From Deltaproteobacteria bacterium (GTDB lineage Bacteria; Desulfobacterota; Syntrophobacteria; Syntrophobacterales; Syntrophobacteraceae), in assembly GCA_021813685.1 (NCBI GenBank), contig JAKAJS010000094.1:1-43146 (forward strand): a stretch of DNA of 43,146 bases, written 5' to 3'. Position 1 is the first letter of the stretch. The number at the start of each line of letters is the position of its first letter. The translations under genes and the position numbers were made by a program. Of this stretch, positions 24,495-32,083 are shown in pieces. Below the pieces are notes generated by a model. It made no database searches, had not been told where the DNA came from, and saw only the letters and a list, made by a program, of their open reading frames with translations.

Positions 24495-24533
24495 GGGAAA
24501 AAATAGAGCTGCGTCACGGAAAGCGAAGGACCT

Positions 24534-24560
24534 TCAGGGGGCGGGAATCCCGCGCTTTTG
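24534..24560 (-). repeat. Palindromic repeat, AAAAGCGCGGG family, copy 3
   Basis: On the minus strand it follows the SulP stop codon: TGAAGACCAAAAGCGCGGG, then ATTCCCGCCCCC. The stem GCGGGA-ATCCCGC is short. It is the shortest copy and lacks the CGCCGCT arm seen at 10.1 and 43.0 kb. The 36 bases on the left of it up to the ArsR promoter hold nothing else recognisable. Confidence 0.5.
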
Positions 24561-24564
24561 GTCT

Positions 24565-26289
24565 TCAGCTCTTCGCGTTTGGAGCGGCTCCGGTTCTCCG
24601 ATAGGCCCGTGCGACCGAGGCGGCCGAGGGGTAGAAGGCGTCTTCGCCCACCAATTGTGTTATTCCGGACCGTTTGAGCTGGGCGTAGACTTCGTCAGCG
24701 ACCTCGGAGAATACCAGCCGTATTCCCCGCTCTTTGAGGAGACCATAGAGGGTGCGCAGGGTTTCGGCGGCCGAATAGTCGATATCGTCTACCGAGGCGG
24801 CAGAAATGCAAAACCAGGCGATGGGGGGCGAGGTTTGGCTGACAAGCCGGGTGACCTCGTCGGTCAACACCTCGGTATTGGCGTAATACATGCCGTGCGT
24901 AAAGCGGTACATGAGAAGCCCCGGGAGGAAATGAGCCCGGGTCGCAACAGGCTTTGCCACCCATTCTTCCGGGGTGGTCTGTACGATGAGCATGTTTTTG
25001 GGCCGGTAGCCGTGTCGGGTATGGCTTACGAGCGAGAGAAACATCGCCAGGAGGATACCTTCCTCGACTCCCACGAAGACGACCACCACCGCCGTGATGA
25101 GAGCTACCCAAAATTCCGCGGGCCTTTCGCGGTAAATTCTGTGCATACCTTTGCCGTCGATCAGGGCCAACCCGATCAGGAACACCACGGCGCATAGAGC
25201 GGCCTCGGGCATGAACTGCATGGGTTTGGTAAGGAAAAGAAGCGTAAGAAGGGCGACACCGCTCGCGGTGAGGTGCGCGAGCTGGCTGCGCCCCCCCGCA
25301 CCGTCTACCATCTCCGTTTTGGTGGGGCTGCCGTTTACCACGAAAGTGCCGGAAAGTCCGGCAAGAAGGTTCGCCATGCTCAGGCCGAACAGGTCGAGGT
25401 TTTCGCTGAAGCTTTCGTTGTAGCGGGCGGCATAGGAGCGCGAGGTGGCGGCACTCTGCGTGAGGATTACGACAAATATGGAAAAGGCGGTGGGCAAGAG
25501 TCTCAGGAGGAGGCTCGTGCTCAGCTGGACATGCGGGAAACCAAACGGAGGGATGCCGCTTGGGATAGGCCCCAGGGTGGCCACCCCAAAGGATTTGAGA
25601 TGAAAGGCCCAACTCGCTGCTGTTGCGCCCATAACGGCGAGGAGGGGACCGGGAATCTTTTTGGAAAACCTGCGGGAGCCGAGAATGACGAGGAGAACCC
25701 CCACCGCCGTCCCCAGGGTGTACGGGTTGATCCGCCCGAGATGGCCGAGGTCGTAGACGAGGCCCCCCAGGGTTCCTTTTCCTTTTCCGGGCAGCCCCAG
25801 CATACCTGCGAACTCGCCGCAGGCGACCTGGACGCCGATCCCGGTAAGAAAGCCGATGAGCACGGTGCGGGAGAGAAAATCGGCGAGAAATCCCAGGCGA
25901 ATGAGGCGGGCGAGCAGGAGAATGGCTGCGGCCATGAGGGCCAACAACCCGCAAAGTGCCACATATTGCGCCGAGCCCGACGCGGCAAGACCTGCGAGGC
26001 CGCTCGCCAGTATGGCGGCTGTGGCCGAGTCGGCGCCCACCACGAGGCGCCGGGAGGAGCCGAAGAGGGCAAAGGCGACCATGGGCAGGAGCATCGTGTA
26101 GAGACCGGTGATTACCGGAGTCCCTGCGATCTTCGTGTACCCCAGGACCTCGGGAATGGCCAGGGCAGCCAGGGTAATGCCGGCTAAGGCATCTCGCAAC
26201 ACCCGGGAGCGGTCCAGGGGAAGAATCCCCTGAAAAAGGAATCGGCGGGGTCCATTAGCGCCCCTTTTGCCCCCGTGACGGTCGATCAT
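24565..26289 (-). CDS. SulP family anion permease with C-terminal STAS domain
   Basis: A 574-aa inner-membrane transporter of the SLC26/SulP family (sulfate, bicarbonate or another anion). The first membrane segments carry the family hallmark ALAIPEVLGYTKIAGTPVITGLYT, and the remaining helices run to about 400. The STAS domain (about 445-560) has WFCISAASVDDIDYSAAETL, the conserved D-x-S site. Its start overlaps the isomerase gene by four bases (ATGA), so both are made from one mRNA. The last residues AKS and the stop lie at the edge of the repeat at 24534-24560. The anion transported cannot be told from sequence alone. Confidence 0.9.
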   Translation of the reverse strand: MIDRHGGKRGANGPRRFLFQGILPLDRSRVLRDALAGITLAALAIPEVLGYTKIAGTPVITGLYTMLLPMVAFALFGSSRRLVVGADSATAAILASGLAGLAASGSAQYVALCGLLALMAAAILLLARLIRLGFLADFLSRTVLIGFLTGIGVQVACGEFAGMLGLPGKGKGTLGGLVYDLGHLGRINPYTLGTAVGVLLVILGSRRFSKKIPGPLLAVMGATAASWAFHLKSFGVATLGPIPSGIPPFGFPHVQLSTSLLLRLLPTAFSIFVVILTQSAATSRSYAARYNESFSENLDLFGLSMANLLAGLSGTFVVNGSPTKTEMVDGAGGRSQLAHLTASGVALLTLLFLTKPMQFMPEAALCAVVFLIGLALIDGKGMHRIYRERPAEFWVALITAVVVVFVGVEEGILLAMFLSLVSHTRHGYRPKNMLIVQTTPEEWVAKPVATRAHFLPGLLMYRFTHGMYYANTEVLTDEVTRLVSQTSPPIAWFCISAASVDDIDYSAAETLRTLYGLLKERGIRLVFSEVADEVYAQLKRSGITQLVGEDAFYPSAASVARAYRRTGAAPNAKS

Positions 26290-26768
26290 TGAAGAAATTC
26301 GGGCGTCTTCGCGCAGGCCGGCTGCATTTCTTCATTTTTCGCGGGGCGAACCTCTTTTATCACAATGTCGAACTCGGCCCAGGTTCCGACTCTCGGGTCG
26401 TTAAAGTCGGCAACGATCGTCTCGTCTCCGACCTCTTTTACCAGGAACTGCACGAGCGAGCCGCGCTTCATCTCGCGGTACATCCTGCCGGCTTTCAGGC
26501 GCTCCTGCTTGTAGTCGACCCTCGGCAGCTCGCGGACAAGCTCCGGGTCGTGTGCGCCGAAGATCTCCTCCGGGGGGATGTAGACCAGAACGCGGTCGCC
26601 CACCCTGCGGTTCATGAGCGCTGTTTCCACCGAAGGGTACTGAACGTCCACACCCATAACGAAGCTGCACTCCTTCGATTCGGTAACGGGCCCCGAGCCG
26701 TCGCCGGGCATGACCTTCATTTCGTATTCGATCCTCACCATCGAACACTCTTTTACCAGTTCTTCCAT
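26286..26768 (-). CDS. FKBP-type (SlyD-like) peptidyl-prolyl isomerase
   Basis: A 160-aa protein with the SlyD-like arrangement: MVRIEYEMKVMPGDG at the start, FVMGVDVQYPSVETALMNRRVGDRVLVYIPPEEIFGAHDPELV (FKBP strand with the inserted-flap position) and VGDETIVADFNDPRVG, the end of the FKBP barrel that normally reads DFNHPLAG. Start ATG 26768 has GAGGAAAG about ten bases upstream. There is no His-rich metal tail. It is translationally coupled to the SulP permease. A folding or assembly role for the membrane protein is possible but inferred only from position. Confidence 0.82.
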   Translation of the reverse strand: MEELVKECSMVRIEYEMKVMPGDGSGPVTESKECSFVMGVDVQYPSVETALMNRRVGDRVLVYIPPEEIFGAHDPELVRELPRVDYKQERLKAGRMYREMKRGSLVQFLVKEVGDETIVADFNDPRVGTWAEFDIVIKEVRPAKNEEMQPACAKTPEFLQ

Positions 26769-26917
26769 CGCTTTTTCTTTCCTCTTTGTTTTTCGAAGCC
26801 ATCCATTGTAACAGCCGATCGCAAAAAAGGGGATATTTTCTGTTTACTGTGCGGTCCATTCTGATTAAAAGCTAGTGTGAAAAGCGATAAAAAAGAAAAC
26901 GGAAAGATTCGGACCCA
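26769..26917. other. Divergent promoter region between the isomerase and pgeF
   Basis: These 149 bases are A/T-richer than the surroundings and separate two outward-facing genes, so both promoters must lie here. No regulator site was recognised. Confidence 0.4.
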
Positions 26918-27688
26918 ATGGAGTGTAAAAAACCGCCACGCATTACTTTTACGAACCTATCGGGAGTCCCGGGGCTTTTCCACGGGGTCTTCACGCGGCG
27001 GGGCGGGGTGAGCGCACCTCCCTACGAGAGCCTGAACGTCGGCTGGAACGGGGATGCCCCAGAGGCCGTGCGGGAAAACCTCGAACGGGTTAAGGCCGCC
27101 GCCGGGGTCGAGCGGCTGGTCGCGAGCAAACAGGTGCACGGGGACGTGCTGGGGTTTATCGATGAAGAATCGATGAGAAGCCTTGAGGAGCGCTCGCCAA
27201 CGCTTCTCGCCCCGCCGGCCGATGCGCTTGCAACGAACCTTTCGGGGCTTGGCCTTCTCATAAAGATTGCCGACTGCCAGTCGATACTTCTGGCCGATCC
27301 CGAAAGCCGCATCATCGCAAACATTCACAGCGGGTGGAGAGGCTCGGTGCTAAATATTGCGGGAAAGACGGTAAAGCGCCTGGAAAGGTTCGGGCTCGAC
27401 CCTTCGAGAACGCTTGCCGCCGTTTCCCCTTCGCTTGGACCCTGCTGCGCCGAATTTATAAACTTCGAGCGGGAGATCCCCGAAGAGTTCTGGCCGTTTC
27501 GGGTCGGGCCGCACCACTTCGACTTCTGGGCCATCACGCGCTCCCAGCTGCTTGGAGCAGGTCTTTTGGAAGAACACATCGAGTGTGCGGCCCGGTGCAC
27601 CGTGTGCGAAAAATCGGAGTATTTTTCCTACCGCGGCGAGCACGAGACCGGGCGCATGGCCTCGGTAATCGGCTGGAAGCGACCCTAG
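26918..27688 (+). CDS. pgeF: Peptidoglycan editing factor / polyphenol oxidase family protein
   Basis: A 256-aa protein of the YfiH family, which removes wrongly incorporated L-serine-type stem peptides from peptidoglycan precursors (and has been described as a laccase-like or purine-nucleoside enzyme). The metal-binding triad can be read: His74 in KQVHG, Cys120 in IADCQ, and His137 in IHSGWRG. GPCC near 175 and the C-terminal CTVCEKSEYFSYRGE are also family marks. It precedes pyrK by 38 bases and is probably in the same operon as pyrK-pyrD. Confidence 0.92.
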   Translation: MECKKPPRITFTNLSGVPGLFHGVFTRRGGVSAPPYESLNVGWNGDAPEAVRENLERVKAAAGVERLVASKQVHGDVLGFIDEESMRSLEERSPTLLAPPADALATNLSGLGLLIKIADCQSILLADPESRIIANIHSGWRGSVLNIAGKTVKRLERFGLDPSRTLAAVSPSLGPCCAEFINFEREIPEEFWPFRVGPHHFDFWAITRSQLLGAGLLEEHIECAARCTVCEKSEYFSYRGEHETGRMASVIGWKRP

Positions 27689-27726
27689 AGGCTTTTTTCG
27701 GGAGGGGTAGGCAAGATTTGGAAAAA

Positions 27727-28569
27727 ATGATCGAAGAAGCCCGAATCGTTTTTCAGGAAAGGGTGCTGGGGCAGATCTTCCGGATGCGTCTTTCTGCTCC
27801 GGGAATCGTTTCCAAAGCGCGCCCCGGGCAGTTTGTGATGCTTCGTGTCCGCGAGGGGATGGACCCGCTTTTGCGCCGTCCCTTTTCGTTTAGCCGGATA
27901 GACCTTGAGAAAGGGGAGTTCGAGATCCTCTACCGGGTCGTTGGTCGCGGCACACTGCTTCTTTCCAGGCTTTCGCCGGGGGAGAGGGTAAACCTTGTCG
28001 GACCTCTGGGAAACGGGTTCACACTCCCGACCGACGGGGCCATTCCCCTTGCCTTCATCGCCGGCGGGATCGGTGTAGCGCCTCTTTTGGAGGTAATCGC
28101 CCGGGTGAACTCGGGGCGCGAGGTGCGCCTTTTCTACGGCGCTCGGACCGCCCTTGAGCTGTTGCCCGAAGACTTCCTGGATATCCCGGGCGTTCGGGTG
28201 CACTTTGCAACCGATGACGGAAGCTTCGGCCACAGCGGCCGGATCACCGCGTTGTTTCAAGAAGTCATTGCCGGGGGCGGTTTTCGGCCCCTCCAGATCT
28301 ATTCATGCGGACCGCTCGCGATGCAGTATGGCGTCGCAAAATGGGCGCTGGAAAATCGCACGCCCGCCCAGCTGTCTTTAGAATCTCTCATGGCCTGCGG
28401 GATCGGCGCCTGTCTGGGGTGCGCGCTTCCGAGCGCTTCTCCCGAAGAGCCGGGGGCCGAGAGATTCGTGCACGTCTGCGAAGACGGTCCGATCTTTTCT
28501 GCGGGATCGATTCAATGGAACAAAATTCTGGCACAGCAGTCCCCTCCCCCGACCTTGGCGTTCAACTAG
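27727..28569 (+). CDS. pyrK: Dihydroorotate dehydrogenase electron-transfer subunit
   Basis: A 280-aa iron-sulfur flavoprotein that passes electrons from PyrD to NAD. The FAD-binding RRPFSFSRID, then the NAD-binding GGIGVAPLLEV are in order, and the [2Fe-2S] cysteines are 224, 229, 232 (MACGIGACLGC) and 251 (HVC). A TTG at 27718, nearer the GGAGG, is an alternative start adding three residues. Its 3' end overlaps pyrD by 55 bases. Its presence makes PyrD the NAD-linked class 1B enzyme, usable without quinone or oxygen. Confidence 0.95.
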   Translation: MIEEARIVFQERVLGQIFRMRLSAPGIVSKARPGQFVMLRVREGMDPLLRRPFSFSRIDLEKGEFEILYRVVGRGTLLLSRLSPGERVNLVGPLGNGFTLPTDGAIPLAFIAGGIGVAPLLEVIARVNSGREVRLFYGARTALELLPEDFLDIPGVRVHFATDDGSFGHSGRITALFQEVIAGGGFRPLQIYSCGPLAMQYGVAKWALENRTPAQLSLESLMACGIGACLGCALPSASPEEPGAERFVHVCEDGPIFSAGSIQWNKILAQQSPPPTLAFN

Positions 28570-29516
28570 GGCCGCTTCGCCTCAAAAACCCGGTCATGAG
28601 CGCTTCGGGCACCTTCGGCTACGGGAAGGAGTACGCGAGTTTTCTCGATTTGCGCCGCCCGGGGGCGGTCGTGGTCAAGGGCATCTCGTATGCCCCGCGC
28701 GCCGGGAACCCCCCTCCCCGCATCGTCGAGACCCCGGGGGGCATGATGAACGCCATCGGGCTCGAAAACGTCGGAGTAGAGGCCTTTTTATCCGGGAAAC
28801 TCCCCTTTTTGCGGGATCTGGGCGTACCGGTCATCGTAAATATTTTCGGAAACACGGTCGAAGAATACGGACGGCTTGCCGAACGGCTTGACGGAGTGCC
28901 CGGAATTGCCGCTGTCGAAATAAACGTGAGCTGCCCCAACGTAAAGAAGGGGGGGATGGTCTTCGGAACCGATCCGGCGATGACCGCAACGGTTGTGCGG
29001 GCGGTGCGGGCGGCTACCTCGCTTCCCGTAATCACCAAGCTTACCCCCAACGTGACGTCCATCTCCGAGATCGCCAAAGCGGCCGAGGGGGCCGGAAGCG
29101 ACATCCTTTCCTGCATCAATACGCTTGCCGCCATGGCCGTCGATGTTTTCTCAAAGCGGCCGCGGCTCGCCAATCTTTTCGGGGGGCTCTCCGGGCCCGC
29201 GATAAAGCCCGTTGCTCTTCGGTGCGTCTACGAGGTGAGCCGGGCGGTCAAATGCCCCGTGATTGGCATCGGGGGAATCACAAACGCTACCGACGCCCTC
29301 GAATTTTTGCTCGTCGGCGCAAGCGCTGTCCAGGTCGGTACCGCCAACTTCACCAATCCCGCCGTCCTCGTCGAAATCGTCGAAGGAATCGAGAGATTTT
29401 TTCGAGTCGAGGGAATCGGCGCTCTTCAAGACTTCATCGGAAGCCTCGATACGAGCTGCCTCTTCCCCTTTGCCGAAGATTCCTGCTCTCTCGCCGCCTC
29501 GGAGATGGCCGAGTAG
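28515..29516 (+). CDS. pyrD: Dihydroorotate dehydrogenase, class 1B catalytic subunit
   Basis: A 333-aa FMN enzyme of pyrimidine synthesis. LRLKNPVMSASGTFGYGKEY is the N-terminal FMN loop, and the catalytic Cys lies in INVSCPNVKKGG, as in class 1 enzymes (class 2 has Ser). SCINT and GIGGI (FMN phosphate) follow. Start chosen at ATG 28515 (GGGAT upstream); the long in-frame reading upstream is antisense-like sequence inside pyrK. It overlaps pyrK, which indicates coupled synthesis of the complex. Confidence 0.94.
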   Translation: MEQNSGTAVPSPDLGVQLGPLRLKNPVMSASGTFGYGKEYASFLDLRRPGAVVVKGISYAPRAGNPPPRIVETPGGMMNAIGLENVGVEAFLSGKLPFLRDLGVPVIVNIFGNTVEEYGRLAERLDGVPGIAAVEINVSCPNVKKGGMVFGTDPAMTATVVRAVRAATSLPVITKLTPNVTSISEIAKAAEGAGSDILSCINTLAAMAVDVFSKRPRLANLFGGLSGPAIKPVALRCVYEVSRAVKCPVIGIGGITNATDALEFLLVGASAVQVGTANFTNPAVLVEIVEGIERFFRVEGIGALQDFIGSLDTSCLFPFAEDSCSLAASEMAE

Positions 29517-29517
29517 G

Positions 29518-29556
29518 ACAGTTGCCGGTTTTCAGCAACTAGCAACCGGCAACTGT
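29518..29556. terminator. 13-bp perfect hairpin between converging pyrD and opgH, overlapping the opgH 3' end
   Basis: Arms ACAGTTGCCGGTT (29518-29530) and its complement (29544-29556) with a 13-base loop. It begins one base after the pyrD stop, and the right arm encodes the last residues of OpgH (TVAGC and stop). It suits a two-way transcript end, although neither side has a T-run. Confidence 0.6.
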
Positions 29557-31650
29557 GCTTATGAGTCCCCACCGGGTGGCCGCGGCTTCGTTGGAAAGCG
29601 TCCACACGGCGCGGTGAAGCGCAGAAAGGGAGGTCGGATCGCACAGCAATTCCTTTTTCTCCCCATCGGAAAGCCCCTGCGGGCCCAACGCAAGCGCTTT
29701 TTCCCGAAGCTCCCGCCGCCTGGTGCGGATTTTCTGCGAGTAGGTTCGCTCTTTTCGCAGGAGCGACAGATGCAATGCGTGCACGCGGGGGTCGGCCACA
29801 GCCAGGACAAATCCCTGCCCCTTTGCCCACGGAAGGTTCGCAGAAGGCGCCAGGTATTGCTGCATGTAGCTCTCTATCCAACGCAATTCGCGGGGCGGGG
29901 CGGTTTCCCCGGGAGTGAGGAAAATGCCCAGTCTCCGGGCTCTTTTGCCTGCGTCGGGACTGCTCGACCATACCGAGAGCGGAACGGACAAAACGAGAGA
30001 AAGGAGGATGGGTGTGAGCCACCAGAAAAAGGAGGGGTTGGTTGCCAGAACGACCAGGCTCCAGACGAGGCCCATGGCCATCCCCGTGCCGTGGAACCGC
30101 AGCGCTTCCAACCAGGAGGTGCCCTCCGAGGACCTCCGCTGCGGGTTCCAGCCGACCTCCCGGCCGCACAGGATGACGAAGACGAACTTACTGTGGAAAA
30201 TCATCCGTATGGGGGCCAGGAGCGCCGAGAGCAGCGCCTCGGTAACCGCACTCGCCCAGAGTCGGGGAACTCCGCCAAACTCTTTGGCTCTCCCCGGTTT
30301 GACGGAAACCATGAAAACGGCCAGGAGCTTGGGGATAAACAATAGAATTGCCGTGGAGAGCGCGAGCGTAACGGCCCAGCCAGGGTTCCACACCGGCCAG
30401 CGGGGAAAGAGCACGTGACTCGCGGGAAAGTACACCGGAGGAACGAGCGCCTCGTAAATCGCCTCGGCGGTGCTCATGACCAGGAAGAAAAACCACAAAA
30501 GACCCGAGACATAGACCATCGCCCCTCCCAGGAAAAGCGCCCGGTGGGCGGGGTAGAGCCCCTTTGTGAAAAGGAGCCTCAGGTGTTGCATGTTGCCCTG
30601 GCACCACCGCCGGTCGCGCTTCAATTCCTCCAAGAGATTTGGAGGCAGTTCCTCGTAGGAGCCTTCCAGGTTATAGGCCAGCCACACTCCCCAGCCCGCC
30701 CGACGCATGAGGGCTGCTTCGACGAAATCGTGGCTGAGGATTTCCCCCCCCAGGGGCGGTTTTCCCGATAGCGTCGGCAGAGCGCAATGTTTCATGAAGG
30801 GTTCGACGCGAATGATGGCATTGTGGCCCCAGTATTGCGCATCGCCCAACTGCCAGAAATGGAGGCCTGCCGAAAACATCGGCCCGTAGAGCCGGCTTGC
30901 AAACTGCTGGAGGCGCGCAAAAAAGGTCTTCGCGTTAAGAGCCCCCGGAACGGTTTGAAGAATACCGACGGTCGGCTCGTCTTCCATTGCCGCGACAAGT
31001 CGCAGCAGTGCTTTGCCCGTCATGACGCTATCTGCATCGAAGACGATCATGTAACGGTAGTTGTATCCCCACCGCCTGCAAAAATCGGCGATATTGCCGC
31101 TCTTGCGCTTGATGTTGACCCGGCGGTTTCGATAAAAGATGCGGTCGTTCGCCCCTGTTGCCAGACACAGATCCCGCCACGCCGCCTCCTCTTCGACCCA
31201 CTTGTCGGGAATGTTCGTATCGCTCAGAATGAAAAAATCGAACAAATCGAGCCGGCCGGTCTGCTTCACGGACCGATAGACCGCGTAGGCACCGGCGAAG
31301 ATGCGATCGACCGGTTCGTTGTAGACGGGAATCAATATGGCGGTGCGCGCATTTTTGGAAACCGCGGGCCGGTGGCTGCGATTTTCGGGGACCGCGGCAA
31401 ACCTGTCGAAACGGCGGGAAAGAATATGGAAACCGGCGACGCTTGTCCAAAAACCTATGGATATCCAGGCATAGAGGGCGGCAAAAAAGAGAAGGAGAAG
31501 GAGTTCGAAGGGGGAAATCCCCCTGTGCGGCAGCACCCGGGCCATGAAACCGCTCGCAAGGCCGGCGGGAAGCAAAACGAGAGCCAGAAGGAGCAGTCGG
31601 CGCCGCACTGCTACCTTTTGCCAGGGTTTATGAGGATAACCCGGCGCCAT
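29539..31650 (-). CDS. opgH: Glucans biosynthesis glucosyltransferase (MdoH family), N-terminally short
   Basis: An inner-membrane glycosyltransferase family 2 enzyme making the beta-glucan backbone of osmoregulated periplasmic glucans. It has two N-terminal membrane helices, a cytosolic catalytic domain with DADSVMTG (DxD), HDFVEAALMRRAGWGVW and RDRRWCQGN, and a cluster of C-terminal helices. ATG 31650 has AGGAGG seven bases upstream; a longer frame to 31698 has none. The resulting 703 aa start directly at the first membrane helix, whereas the E. coli enzyme has about 140 further cytosolic residues before it. The start overlaps the upstream small gene by 23 bases, and the last codons lie in a hairpin. 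Confidence 0.92.
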   Translation of the reverse strand: MAPGYPHKPWQKVAVRRRLLLLALVLLPAGLASGFMARVLPHRGISPFELLLLLFFAALYAWISIGFWTSVAGFHILSRRFDRFAAVPENRSHRPAVSKNARTAILIPVYNEPVDRIFAGAYAVYRSVKQTGRLDLFDFFILSDTNIPDKWVEEEAAWRDLCLATGANDRIFYRNRRVNIKRKSGNIADFCRRWGYNYRYMIVFDADSVMTGKALLRLVAAMEDEPTVGILQTVPGALNAKTFFARLQQFASRLYGPMFSAGLHFWQLGDAQYWGHNAIIRVEPFMKHCALPTLSGKPPLGGEILSHDFVEAALMRRAGWGVWLAYNLEGSYEELPPNLLEELKRDRRWCQGNMQHLRLLFTKGLYPAHRALFLGGAMVYVSGLLWFFFLVMSTAEAIYEALVPPVYFPASHVLFPRWPVWNPGWAVTLALSTAILLFIPKLLAVFMVSVKPGRAKEFGGVPRLWASAVTEALLSALLAPIRMIFHSKFVFVILCGREVGWNPQRRSSEGTSWLEALRFHGTGMAMGLVWSLVVLATNPSFFWWLTPILLSLVLSVPLSVWSSSPDAGKRARRLGIFLTPGETAPPRELRWIESYMQQYLAPSANLPWAKGQGFVLAVADPRVHALHLSLLRKERTYSQKIRTRRRELREKALALGPQGLSDGEKKELLCDPTSLSALHRAVWTLSNEAAATRWGLISTVAGC

Positions 31651-32083
31651 GAGTGGTCCTCCTGGCCGGAGCGCGATCCCCTCGGCGCGCGATCCCATGG
31701 CGAATGGTTTTGGTAGGCGAGAGTTCCTCGGGAACCATGGGCAACCGACGCACCGCGGGCTGCGAGGCCCCCGGCGGTCCGCCTCGGCCGTTTAGGAAAA
31801 AGTTGCGGGCGGGCTCTTCGAGAAGAAGGCGAAAGAGCGCCTCCATCGCCTCGGCGATGCGGCTGCCTCTGCTCTGGGAGCCACCATTATTTTCCACCTC
31901 CCGAATGGCTCGAAGCGTCAGGGCGAGCGCCTCGGTTTCCGGAAAGGCGAGGCGTCGCAGGTAGAGCAAAAGCCGATCTGCCGCCATCTGCCCCTCTCGG
32001 TTAAGACCGGACACCCGCACGGGTTGTTCCTCGGTCTGTTCCACCACACTCACTCCAATGGGTTTGAGCGCTTTCATCGGCAT
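31628..32083 (-). CDS. Small protein of unknown function between opgG and opgH
   Basis: A 151-aa soluble protein with no signal peptide. Residues 30-90 look helical (MAADRLLLYLRRLAFPETEALALTLRAIREVE and IAEAMEALFRLLLEE); the rest is Gly/Pro/Arg-rich. ATG 32083 has GGAG five bases before it and overlaps the opgG stop; it also overlaps opgH. Position, and the fact that this OpgH lacks its N-terminal cytosolic region, suggest a detached version of that region (PMVPEE is faintly like the MFPDPW stretch of the E. coli protein). That link is weak and inferred from context. Confidence 0.65.
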   Translation of the reverse strand: MPMKALKPIGVSVVEQTEEQPVRVSGLNREGQMAADRLLLYLRRLAFPETEALALTLRAIREVENNGGSQSRGSRIAEAMEALFRLLLEEPARNFFLNGRGGPPGASQPAVRRLPMVPEELSPTKTIRHGIARRGDRAPARRTTHGAGLSS

